Of a stretch of 64,000 nucleotides of DNA, positions 47,080 to 57,986 are shown piece after piece. The notes beneath the pieces were generated by a model. That model did not search any database. It saw only the letters and a list, made by a program, of their open reading frames with translations, and was not told the origin of the DNA. Source of the DNA: Kitagawia praeruptora (lineage: Eukaryota; Streptophyta; Magnoliopsida; Apiales; Apiaceae); contig CM075346.1 of NCBI GenBank assembly GCA_037693485.1, positions 14,103,501 through 14,167,500 of the forward strand, written 5' to 3'. The stretch's first letter is position 1; each line of letters starts with the position of its first letter. Position numbers and translations under genes: made by a program.

Positions 47080-47606
47080 TTTTAAGTCGAATGAGTAGGA
47101 ATTTGTGATTTTCGATTTAGGGTTTGTGTTCGCACAAAGTGATAAAGAAGATACAATACTAATACTTTGAGAATAAAAGAATCAATTTAGAAAACTAAAT
47201 TGATTATACACAAAACTAATGTTTTCTCAAAGACATATGTCAGCAATCTACTCGTGCACACATAGGTAATGGACAAAATTACGTGTAAGAGTGGTAATAA
47301 CCGCACGCGACACGATTTACAAACTGTATGTATATACCCAAGTGAGTACAATACACGCGCCCGTATTATTTAAGAAATAAGATTGTGATAAAGATAAAAC
47401 AAGGTAATTTGTTTTAATTAAAGAAATTAAAACATCACAATCAAAAAATACCTGGTACTAACACCAGAAATATGAATCGTTTCATATTCTCTTTCCGCTC
47501 TTCTCTATTTAATCCTAGAGACTTGTCCACTTACTTTTTAACCCTTCTACTTCTTCTTCTCTCCTGCAAACCAAAAGCTTTTCTCACAAAATATCTTAGT
47601 ACAGAG
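47080..47606. promoter_or_regulatory. Possible divergent promoter region between F env-position ORF and antisense ORF
   Basis: On the minus strand a pyrimidine-rich leader runs to the env ATG, with TATA-like GGGTATATACATAC (rc of about 47327-47340). On the plus strand CTATTTAATCC (about 47505) precedes a CT-rich leader and the ATG at 47607. Promoter function is inferred from composition and spacing only. Confidence 0.35.
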
Positions 47607-47864
47607 ATGGCAAATCTTACCATCAAAGAAAAGAATCTTCATCTCGTCGAGAAAAGAGATATCTTCAGTTATACTCGTGAAGAGTTTGATGCTTTCAACT
47701 GGGAAAGACAACTTGAGACTCTCTGGTTGCAGATGGATACAGGTCTCGAGGAAATCGAGAAAGAAAAACCTGCAAAAGTGATTGACATCGATGCTGCCCT
47801 TCAAGCAACATTAGCATGGCTTTCATCTAAGGCATCCTCATCCAACTCCATCAACCATTGTTAA
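47607..47864 (+). CDS. Antisense small ORF in F, 85 aa, unknown
   Basis: An ORF on the strand opposite to all other genes of F. The longest frame starts at 47472, but its first 45 codons look like a CT-rich leader following a TATA-like CTATTTAATCC, so I prefer the internal ATG at 47607 (MANLTIKEKN). The product is soluble, mixed charge, probably helical: FSYTREEFDAFNWERQLETL, then a Lys-rich turn and DIDAALQATLAW. I recognise no domain. Downstream to 48125 the sequence resembles a plant 3' UTR (TGTAATC repeats, AATAAA at 48120-48125). A and G show no obvious counterpart. It could be a captured host gene fragment or a chance ORF. Confidence 0.4.
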   Translation: MANLTIKEKNLHLVEKRDIFSYTREEFDAFNWERQLETLWLQMDTGLEEIEKEKPAKVIDIDAALQATLAWLSSKASSSNSINHC

Positions 47865-48342
47865 TGAATATGTCACCAAAAATAACCTTATCCCTATCAA
47901 CCTCCACCCAAACAAAGTGGAAAAGATGGGATCTGGGATGGCTACTGACAATGGAGTGGTTTGGACTTTATTTTCTGTTGAATAGATTAGTAGATAGAGA
48001 ACAAAAAGATGTAATCTATGAATGTAATCTCTTTCTTACTATCAATGAAAAACTTGTTTCTCTAATCTTATTCATTGTTATCTGCATTGAACTTGTTCTT
48101 CAAATAATTAAATCAAAGAAATAAATATGATAACTAGTTATAGTAATCACCTTATTAACAAGTTCAAAAATCACAAGTATATCAGGAATTCAGAACAGAA
48201 AAAAAAAATACTGAGATACATTACTGATAAGTGAAACGTCGCATCAGTATTCAATGTTTGACTGATGTCAAGATCAACTTTTCATCAGTAATCGAAATAC
48301 ATCAGGATTTGATGAGCATCAGTATTTGATCTTTCTCTGTTC
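47865..48342. other. F spacer between antisense ORF and pol end
   Basis: No ORF. It contains a cluster of CATCAGTA/TACTGATG words at about 48208-48330 and an AATAAA on the plus strand at 48120-48125. Confidence 0.5.
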
Positions 48343-51089
48343 TCAGAAACTATCATAGTTTACCATTCCCAGTTCATTCACCAACTTTGTAAACGTAGCT
48401 TCAGGAAGTGGCTTGGTGAATATATCAACTAGCCGTTGATCAGTAGGAACAAAGTGTAACTCAATTGTCCCTTCCATTACTTGCTCTCTTATAAAATGAT
48501 ATCTGATACTGATATGCTTAGTAAGAGAGTGCTGCACTGGATTTCCTGTCATAGCAATAGCACTTTGGTTATCACAATAAATAGGTATTTTTGAATATGA
48601 CAGACCATAGTCCATTAGCTGATTTCTCATCCACATGATCTGAGCACAACAGCTTCTTGCAGCAATGTACTCAGCTTCTGCAGTTGATGTAGAGATAGAC
48701 TTTTGCTTTTTACTGAACCAAGAAACAAGTCTTCCTCCAAGAAACTGACAACTGCCTGAAGTACTCTTTCTGTCTATTTTACAGCCTGCAAAATCAGCAT
48801 CAGAATAACCACATAAATTAAAATCAGATTCCCTAGCATACCAAAGGCCAAGTGATGGTGTGCCTTTCAAGTATCTGAAAATCCTTTTAACAGCTATAAG
48901 ATGTGGTTCTCTGGGTTCTACCCGAAATCTTGCACATAGACAGGTTGCATACATGATATCTGGTCTACTAGCAGTTAGATACAACAGTGAGCCAATCATA
49001 CCTCTGTAACTAGTTACATCCACCTCTGTACCTTGATTAGGATTAAGTTTGGTAGCTGTAGCTATGGGAGTTGATGCAGTAGAATTGTCTTGCATGTTAA
49101 ACTTTTTCAATAGGTTCTTTGTGTATTTTGACTGATTGATAAAAATCCCATCATCAGTCTGTTTAACTTGTAGACCTAAGAAATAGCTCATCTCTCCCAT
49201 CATGCTCATTTGATATCTAGACTGCATTAGCTTTGAAAACTTCTCACATAATTTAGAGTTAGTTGACCCAAAAATGAGATCATCAACATAAATTTGAACT
49301 AACAGCAATTCCTTTCCATGATTCAAATAAAACAAGGTTTTATCAATTGTACCTCTTTTGAATCCACTTTCCAGTAGGAATTGAGCCAATGTCTCATACC
49401 AGGCTCTTGGAGCTTGCTTTATTCCATAAAGTGCTTTATCCAGTCTGTAGACATAATCTGGATGTTTTGAATCAACGAAGCCAGGAGGTTGTTCAATATA
49501 AACTTCCTCTTCTAATTCTCCATTGAGAAATGCACTTTTCACATCCATCTGGAAAACTTTAAATTTCTTGTGAGCTGCATATGCAAGAAAAATTCTGATA
49601 GCCTCCAGTCTTGCAACAGGAGCAAATGTCTCATCATAGTCTATTCCTTCCTGTTGAGAATATCCTTTTGCAACTAGTCTTGCTTTATTTCTGATGATAG
49701 TGCCATCTGAATCTATCTTGTTTCTGAACACCCACTTTGTACCTACAATGGACCTTTCTTTAGGTCTTGGTACAAGTTTCCATACATCATTTCGTTCAAA
49801 CTCATTTATTTTTTCTTGCATAGCCATAACCCAATCAGCATCCTTTAGTGCATCTTCAACTTTCTTAGGTTCCTCCTTTGACAGAAAGTTATGATAAAGA
49901 CATTCATTTTGAGTTGCACTTCTGGTTCTTATACCTACTTCAGGATTCCCAATAATTAAATCAGGAGTATGACTTTTAGTCCATTTCCTTGCTGGTGGTA
50001 GATCATTCCTTGAATTTGATGCTCCCCCTGGATTGGTGTTATCTTCAAAAGAACTAGTGTTGACAGAAGCTTCCCCTGAGATATTGCTATCTGTTTCTGA
50101 TCTGCTGTCAGAATTGTCACTTGAATCTATTTCTGATGAATCTCCTCCTGATGTTTGATTTGTTTCATTATTGATGGTCTCTTGATGTTGCTCCCCCTCA
50201 ACATTTGCATTCCCATCAATAATCTGTATTTCATCAGTAATAACTGGTTCATCAGTATTTGATGAATTATCAGTATCTGACAAGATTTCACCAGAATTCT
50301 TGGAGGCTTCATTTGCAAAAATCAAATCATCATGTAAGTCTTCAGAAATTCCTGTAATCTTCTTATCATCGAAAGATACATTTATTGACTCCATGACTGT
50401 CTTTGTTCTTAGATTGTAGACTTTAAAGGCTCTTGATGATGGATAGCCAATAAAGGTGCCCTCATCAGCTTTAGTTTCAAATTTTCCAAGCTGTTCAGGA
50501 TGAGGTCTTAGAACAAAGCACTTACAGCCAAATACATGCAAATGCTTCAGACTTGGCTTCTTTTCCTTGATCATCTGATAAGGAGTTACACCATGTCTGT
50601 TAATCAGTATAATATTCTGAGTGTAGCATGCTGTGTTGACTGCTTCTGCCCAGAAATATGTAGGAAGTTTAGCTTCCTCCAATATAGTTCTGCCCGCTTC
50701 AATAAGAGTTCTGTTCTTTCTTTCAACTACTCCATTTTTCTGGGGTGTGCCTGGAGCAGAGAATTGTTGAACTATTCCTTTGTATTTGCAGAACTCTTCC
50801 ATTGCTGAATTCTTGAATTCAGTTCCATTATCACTTCTTAAAATCTTGACTTTATACTTTGTGCCAGTCTCAATGAGTCTCACATGGTCCAAAAGTATCT
50901 CAGCTGTTTCGTCCTTTCTGTGTAGAAAATACACCCATGTATATATAGTATATTCATCAACAATTACTAGAGTATATCTTTTCTTACTGATGGAAATTAT
51001 GTTTACTGGTCCAAACAAGTCAAGATGAAGCATGTGATAAGGATCATCAATTGAGGATTCTGTTTTGCTCTTAAAAGATGTCCTTCTTT
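48343..51089 (-). pseudogene. F pol: integrase core, RT, RNase H; protease lost
   Basis: Open for over 900 codons. Integrase core motifs are [18 protein letters not shown] and [12 protein letters not shown] has [10 protein letters not shown] and YVDDLIF; RNase H has [18 protein letters not shown] and ADIFTKPL. The open frame extends upstream into I, giving an artificial start in foreign sequence. The zinc half of the integrase and the whole protease are missing, because the gag text jumps to CDACQKAKQR at about 54236. All catalytic residues that remain are intact, but the polyprotein cannot be complete. Confidence 0.88.
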
Positions 51090-54000
51090 TGTAGCGCCCC
51101 ATCTTCCCAATACTGAAAATATACTTTTTATAATAAAATAGACTTTGATACAGGGAAATTTTAAAAAAATTTGGCATGAAGTATAGTTGATTATCAAAGG
51201 TGATGGGATATTATCAAGATAAGAAGAGACAGAAAGAAAGGTTAAATCCCATTAATCAATAAATTAAATGAAATCAACGGCAAGTAATGAATAACCATGT
51301 CTTTACTCCATCACATGCCAGAAATCACATTTCGCATCTTGTTTACTATCCTTTCACACTTTCTATGTCGTTCACAGGGTAACTAAAGTCGCAAAAGAAA
51401 TTCTAGAACATATACAAAGATCTACATGTAGCATCCTCCGAGTTGGTAGCTCCGGTCGTCTATTTAACGTAGGCGGCGCCGAATCAACTGCCTCGTCCAA
51501 AGTCGTACCTTCGAATAAATCGAATTCTGGCTCGCGCGATATGTCGAAATAGTAACTAACGTCGCAACCGTTGTCCTAATAATCTAAGACGAATCTTATC
51601 CTAAGTCGTATTATCTAACGTCCCACATAAATACATATACTTAATCATCCTAACTTGTTTCAGTGACCATAACCTGTCGCTCTGATACCAACCTGTATGA
51701 AAGTACCTCAATTACTAATCCAATCATCCATAAACAATTCATTCATATGCAATAATAAACAAAACCAGCCTTAATTTGTAGTAAACATATAAGCGAAGAA
51801 ATCTGCCTTGACTTGCCGTAAAAAGGTAAATAATTAAATCTTTAAAACGAATCTCACGCGACTAAAACAATTGATACCACTTCCATGCTCATACTCATAA
51901 TTCAGGTTGCCCCAAATAAAACTCTGAGAAAAAGAATATCAAGAAATCCCCCAATCATTCTTACTCCCCTTTCAACGTACAATGTTACTCGAGGAGGGAA
52001 TAACTGGAAAACTTCTATCCATCCTTAATCCCATTGTTTTACTGAGTAACCTTTTCGAAACTAATAACCATTTACCTTGAAACGTATATATCTTATTCGT
52101 GATACCACTAGCCGGGTCACAACCTTCCAATACCATTCACATATCAAACTTCTAATCCAATTAAGCTCTAGTAATTCTAACATCGAATAAAATCAACACA
52201 TAACTTAACTTACGTAAAGCAAAGTATACATCACCCATAATTAACTTACTACCTGCAAAACTCATTTAAACTTCACTGTACACAATTCTCGAGAAATCGA
52301 CTTCCAAAACATTACTCTACATACTCTACAAATCCTCAAATTTAAACTATCTACACTATAACTTCAAAATTTATTAATAACCAAATAAGCGAAATAAGAT
52401 ACGCGTCCACCACTCATTTCCTTGAACGATTCCATTCTTCTACAGTCCACTCCTTCACATTCTACTTCAATCAACTCATCTTGGTACTTCTCAATTTCCT
52501 CTAATAATTCATTTACAATATCAGGACTTTTGGATCTTCAATCTTTAACTTCCCAAATTCTTCGAACTTTTACTTGAGCATTGAATGCCTATTTAATCTT
52601 TCCTTGTTCATCCGGTTGCACTGACACTTGAGCGGTTTCCGATCTCTTCCTTGACTCCTAAAAGCTTTCTCCACTTTTATCCATTCGTTTCTTAATTCAT
52701 AGTCTTGTCCACTGCTATAACTATCTTGGTAAAATCTTTGACAACCTAAATAAATTCCTAGTTGATCCTTCAAAATTTTTTGATCTCCGCTGGCGTCTTA
52801 GACCTCTCCCGAATCATTGTTGCTTCGTATTCACGTAGTCCACTTTGATCCTTTCATCATATCCTGAACACTATAACTCTTTCAATTCCAAAGCTCGTAC
52901 TTAGAATTCCTATGCATGTTCTTTTTATATCCTCAAATATCTTGCTATGTCTTCCGATCTTGAATCTTCGGAACTGGTTACATTCCTGATTGTAATTAAT
53001 TAAGCAACTTTATATCTCTGTCTGGTGATAACCCTGGTAATTCATCAAGTCACATATCCGAGATTTCTTGACCTCTAAAATCTGCTTCACTTTAATTATC
53101 TCCTTATTTATATCTCCACATATATAAAATAACCTTAAAATCTTATTATAATAACCTCTTAGTCTACGTTACCATTAAAACTCCTTTATCCACTTTCTGA
53201 CTTGAAAGACAACTTACATATCTCTTGTAAATCATAATTTCACCTTCTTATCCTTACAACTTACCTGTACTTTAAAGTTAACTATACAATCCAATCCTAA
53301 CTCACACTCAGCTCTTTTAACCGCCATCACATACCAATTATATCAATCATCCCTCCATTTCTAATCACCCATGTCAGCAAGAATTGAAGTAATAAAAACT
53401 GAGATGTTAACACCGAAACCCAGCTATACGCGCAACAACCACCACAAACACTACACACGCGACCATGGCTGTGACGAACAGGGAAGAGATTTCTCGGAAG
53501 AGGTCACGCAGGGAGAGAGTTGAGAGAGAGATTTAGAACCTTCGAAAGATTTCCCGAGAGAGTTCGAGAGATTGATGTTTGGGTTTTTGGGGGAAAAGAA
53601 ATGAAATTAGGGATTTAAAGGATTGGGGGAAAAAGGAATTAATAATTATACTTTGCTGAAAAGTAAATAAAATCACTTTTAAAAATTGAAATTAAATAGA
53701 AAAATGGGTGAAACATTAAATTTTAAAATTTCAAAATTTTAAAATGAAGAGTATAAAATTACGATCACCCACATATTTTAAAAATATTTTTAGGATAAAA
53801 AATGAATTAAATATGAATTTTGCAAGTTTCGATACTTTGAATGCAATATAACTCTTAAAATCATTTTAAAATACTTAAACACTCAAAATAATTCACCCAA
53901 TAATTTTAGAAACTAAATAAATATGCAAATATGATATTGCAAAAGATTTCGGGGTTTTTAAATACTTCGATGATTTTATAAAAATCTCAGAAGATTAATA

Positions 54001-54200
54001 ATGCACATTTTAAATAGATTTTAATCATAAAATTCAAATAAAAAAAAATACACGGACTCACATTTCACAGATAAATCATCATATAAACATGCAAACATGA
54101 TGTCACATATATTCAATCCTAAAAAAATTTCACCTCATAAAATTCACATTTAATATTAAATAATAATAATTATAAGTACGATATTTTCTAGGGCGTTATA
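51090..54200 (-). mobile_element. Insertion I: 3.1-kb non-coding LTR-like element in F pol
   Basis: Bounded by a perfect target duplication TCTTT (51085-51089 and 54201-54205). The ends are near-inverted repeats: TGTAGCGCC at the left and GGGCGTTATA at the right (complement TATAACGCCC). Inside, TTGGTATCAGAGC on the minus strand (rc of about 51679-51691) looks like a primer-binding site next to CAGG. A pyrimidine-rich leader with TTTAAAT on the minus strand lies near 53500-53620. No ORF over about 70 codons is credible. Best reading: a non-autonomous or truncated LTR element with a long LTR on the minus strand, or a solo LTR that happens to contain that motif. I could not find a second LTR. 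Confidence 0.6.
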
Positions 54201-54225
54201 TCTTTGTTTAGCCTTCTGACAAGCA

Positions 54226-55923
54226 TCACAAAGTCCATCTGGAGTATACATAATTCACAGGCTTTAATTTAGTCTTCGTACTGTCTGTAACATATCTATA
54301 GGTTTTTGGATTTTTTGAGTCATTTATAACAACTCTTCCTGGATTTGATGAAACAACCTTTTCCTTGTTCTTTTTCTCATTCTCTGGCTTATAACCTAGA
54401 CACTCTTTCCAGTTTTTATCTGTAATTATCTCGTGAGTTTTTGTTCCAGAGTGTGTCCAAGTTCTGAGTCTTTCATTAGCATCTTTAAGTTGCATTTCAA
54501 GTTCTTTACATTTAAACTCTATTTCAAGTTTCATGTGTTTAGCATTATCACATTCTGTTTGAACTTCCTGTAAGAAAATTAACTCAGCTTCTAAATGATC
54601 ATTTCTTTTAGTTACCTCTGCCATTTGAGATTTTATTCTAGTATTTTCAAGAGATTGACTCCTAAAGCTGATATGCAGAGACTTAAGAAAAGACCTTAAC
54701 TCAGAGACATTATTTGTATCAAAATCAAACAAGGTTTCAGATACCTTAGTTTTAGCAGCAGCAACAGTCTCATCAGTATTGGCCATTAGAGCATAATTCA
54801 CCTCTTCTTCTTCAGATTCTGAGGAAGAGTCCATCCAATCCTTGCTTGATGAGATAAGAGCTTTGGTCTTTGCCTTTTTGCACTCAGTTGCAAAATGACC
54901 CATTCCATCACAGTTGTAGCATCTGACTTTTGATTTGTCAAATTTGCTGCTTTTATCTTCTTTCTTTTTGTACCTGTCTTTGTCAGCATTGAAGATTTTC
55001 TTCTGGAACTTTCCTTGCTTCCTAGCCTTTCTGAACTTCATCTTCTTGAAGCCCTTGACTATCATAGCAACCATCTCCATCATATCAGAATCAGTAGAGT
55101 CATCATCAGTATCAGAATCAGACTTAGCATCAGTATCCGATGATGAGTCATCAAGAATTGACTCCACGACTCTACTTTTTCTTGAAGAACCTTCTTAAGC
55201 TTTTCCTTTTGATTTTGATTCAACATTCAAAGCAACAGATTTTTCTTTGACATTCTTCTTATTCTTTCTCTGTTAAACCTCAAGATCGTAGGTTCTTAGC
55301 ATCCCATAGACTTCATCAAGAGACAGCATCTTCAGATCATATTGATGCCTTATGATTGAAGCTTGAGTATCCCACTCCTCAGTTAGAGCTCTTAGAAACT
55401 TGGTATTTGAATCCTCTGGATCATACTCTTTGCCAACTAGAGATAGATTATTCAACAGTGTTAGAAATCTATCATAGATATCAGTAAGGCTCTCATCAGA
55501 TCTAGCATCGAACTGTTCATACTCCTGAATCAACAGAGCCCTTCTGTTTCTTTTGATAGACTCAGTGCCTTGACATTGAGTTTCCAAAGTATCCCAAATT
55601 TCCTTTGCAGTCTTGCATGCTATGACCCTGTTTGACATGACATTATCAAGACTGTTGTGCAATATATTTTTTACCTTTGCATCTTTGAGCACTTGAGCCT
55701 TTTCTTCTGGAGTCCACTCACTCTTTGCCTTGATGACATAATGTTCAGCAACAGTTTCAGTTCTTGCAACTAATCTTGTTGGAAGAAATGGTCCATCATT
55801 GATCCTGTCAAGATAGTCAAGATCAGTAGCTTCCAGATACATTAACATCTTCACCTTCCATGTTGGATACTCAGTTTTCTTGAGAATGGGAATCTTAATG
55901 CTTTCATACTTGCTTGTCGACAT
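54226..55923 (-). pseudogene. F gag with two in-frame stops, 3' end deleted
   Basis: Starts MSTSKYES at 55923. The copia gag domain is clear (YPTWKVKMLMYLEATDLDYLDRI, AKEIWDTLE). TAA codons lie at 55273-55275 and 55195-55197; the frame is otherwise the same throughout. An acidic Ser/Asp patch near 55080-55150 is coded by CATCAGTA words. One CCHC knuckle CYNCDGMGHFATEC (about 54878-54919) and a coiled-coil stretch follow. The text ends near 54240, where a deletion joins it to the integrase zinc motif CDACQKAKQR. The second and third knuckles and protease are lost. Confidence 0.88.
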
Positions 55924-55956
55924 CTTAAAATCGTTTCTGATTACTATTAATCAGTT

Positions 55957-55970
55957 GGGCTCTGATACCA
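55957..55970 (-). other. F primer-binding site (initiator tRNA-Met type)
   Basis: TGGTATCAGAGCCC on the minus strand, 2 nt from the 5' LTR. Confidence 0.93.
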
Positions 55971-55972
55971 AT

Positions 55973-56475
55973 TGTTGCCCAGTAATTAACAATTGTAGAA
56001 GGGGGTTGAATACAATTGTATAAGATTTTCGATTTAAACAGAAATAACACAAGTATGAATCAATAACAGCTTTATTAATTCTGATATAAAACTGTTACAA
56101 AACTCTCTTAAGAAATTCTTATGTTCTTAAGAGCTGCTAGGTTACAAGATAACTCGTGTAAGCGATTACAATAATGTAAAACCTAAACTGTGTTTATATA
56201 GAGTACACAGTTACACTATCAATTACAAGATATTCTAAATCAATTACATATAACTCTGAATGCATATCTTGTATGATAGCTGCCTTCCTATAAATTAGGA
56301 ACCGACATATCAATCTTCCTTGATCTCTGGTCTAATGAGAATCTTCACATAATCCTGACCAGCTTCTAATACTGATGATACCTTCATACTGACATTGTAT
56401 TACTGATGACGTCAGCATCAGTATCTTGATCAGTAACAATCCAGATCCTGATATCACTTGAATCAATATCTAACA
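55973..56475 (-). repeat. F 5' LTR
   Basis: 503 bp. TATA-like TATATAAA lies on the minus strand at 56193-56200. The U5 hairpin has arms 55989-55997 and 56011-56019. Followed by target duplication GGCCA (56476-56480). Confidence 0.95.
55989..56019 (-). other. F U5 hairpin
   Basis: Arms ACAATTGTA and TACAATTGT pair exactly around GAAGGGGGTTGAA. The 3' LTR copy (41467-41498) has one more G in the loop. It lies about 20 nt from the primer-binding site on the RNA. Confidence 0.7.
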
Positions 56476-56480
56476 GGCCA

Positions 56481-56552
56481 GTCTTTGGATCGGACACTGT
56501 ATATCCACCTCCAGATTCTCCACCCGAGGACGGTGATGACGCTGCGGCATAG
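56481..56552 (+). pseudogene. D env-position ORF, C-terminal piece
   Basis: Continues 41450 after F. It reads PVFGSDTVYPPPDSPPEDGD and ends at TAG 56550-56552, matching the C-terminus of the E ORF (VYPPPDTPDG). Confidence 0.8.
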
Positions 56553-57986
56553 GTATGTTTTAATTTCCCTCGTATTTACTTCCATTCAATAAGGTCATTG
56601 AATATCTTAAGTTTGGGGGTAGTTTGGGGGAAAAGTATTGTATTTGTAGTATAGTATCATTTTGTTCATGTAGGATATCATGTTTTGCATATTAGTCGTA
56701 ATTCATGCATATATGTTTATCTACGTGTGTTTCATATAGGACATTCTGTTATTTTTGTTTGTTTTACTATGTGAGTTCATATTAGTTGCATTTTTCATGG
56801 CATGCATTTTTCATGATTCCTTAGGATGAGCTGATCTTGATTGATAGGTAGGTGTTTAATTGAGTGTGATGATGATGAGTAGAGGGCTGATTTATAGTTC
56901 CTACGAAATTGACTTGCATGTTTACGGGAACAAAACTAATTACACAGTCTCATTGGGTGCTTTTGGGCTAGGTTAGGTTCATGCCTGTTGGATGTTTTGA
57001 GATTTAATTACTTGTTTATTCTTAGAATTTTCATTATTCCCTTTATAGCGTAGGAACACTAAAATCTAAGTTTGGGGGAAAACAGGAATTTCATGCTAGT
57101 TGTAATAGTTGTTAATAATGGCTAGGCATCAAATGGCTAGTAGCCAGCTCAAATTTATATGAGTAGTCTAGGGTTGGAAATGAGAAAGGCTCATTCCAGA
57201 TTGCAACAAAAAAAAATTCAGAAAAAAAAGAAAAAAAAGTGAAAAAGTCAATTATTTAATGCAAAATTAACCACGAGTGAGCTCTTTAATACTCGAGTAA
57301 TTAAGTCTGAGGGGACTTAGTCCTAGTAACCTAAAGCCCTTGTGGTTTGGGATTGCTGACCTAACACTCGCTACATGGGTATTATTGTATAAGCCTTTTG
57401 GGGTCTCATTCATTGCACGGTTAAATAAGCATGCGTATTGTATATAGTGTCGTAGTTTAGTAATAAAAGCATGAGTTTCTGTCTACCTTGGATAAGGGTG
57501 GAGGTGTTCCTAGGTTATGAAGTGTCTACAGTCTATTCTATTTATAAACCTGGGATTGTCTTAGCGAAGAATAGGTATGATTTTTGACCTAGTGTTGGGG
57601 GTATTTCTGATGAGCATCGCACACACGCACGTTTCTGTTCATGTATTGTTAGTATACGGGGACTTAGTCTAGCTCTGCTTGGATTTGTTGCATTCTTTGA
57701 GATAATTGCTTGTTAGTTGGTTTTGGTGAGTTTGAAGGGGATCTTGCATATTTCATATTAGTTTCATTCATGCATTGCATTGTATTAGGGTAAATGGATT
57801 TTGTGGGTACATTCGCTATAGGCCCTCACGAGACCTTACTCGTCCACTAGGGCTGCCTGGGGGTTTAAAGGGCTTGTTGCATATGCCAAATGCAACCGTG
57901 ATCACCTACGGAAGTGGTATTAGTTAGTTGTATATATTTTTGTCTCTTTATGCTTGAAGACAAGCATCGGTTTAAGTTTGGGGGTG
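56553..57986 (+). other. D 3' untranslated region with three PPT-like tracts and conserved block
   Basis: No gene. TAAGTTTGGGGG occurs at 56607-56619, 57067-57078 and 57972-57986; the last abuts the LTR and is the PPT. The conserved block is at 57794-57923. The order and spacing of these parts match E. Confidence 0.7.
57794..57923 (+). ncRNA. Conserved Athila 3' structured block (copy in D)
   Basis: Predicted stems: GCCCT/AGGGC enclosing ACGAG/CTCGT (about 57823-57853), GTTGCAT/ATGCAAC (57875-57895) and CCGT/ACGG around GATCACCT. It differs from E at only a few positions and lies about 49 nt before the PPT. Confidence 0.55.

Larger units (their letters stand above)
41451..56475 (-). mobile_element. 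Element F: Ty1/copia SIRE-type retrotransposon, decayed, with I inside
   Basis: LTRs 41451-41954 (504 bp) and 55973-56475 (503 bp) begin TGTTGCCC and end TCTAACA. They differ at about 6 positions plus one indel by hand count, the most of any pair here. The target duplication GGCCA is at 41446-41450 and 56476-56480. On the minus strand: gag with two stops, a deletion removing protease, integrase-RT-RNase H (interrupted by I), a spacer with an antisense gene candidate, and a broken env-position ORF. About 11.9 kb without I. Confidence 0.95.

Noticed and set aside
51090..54200. DNA transposon with terminal inverted repeats
   Set aside because: The ends are inverted, but a 5-bp duplication, TG-type end and internal primer-binding motif fit an LTR element better; no transposase is seen.
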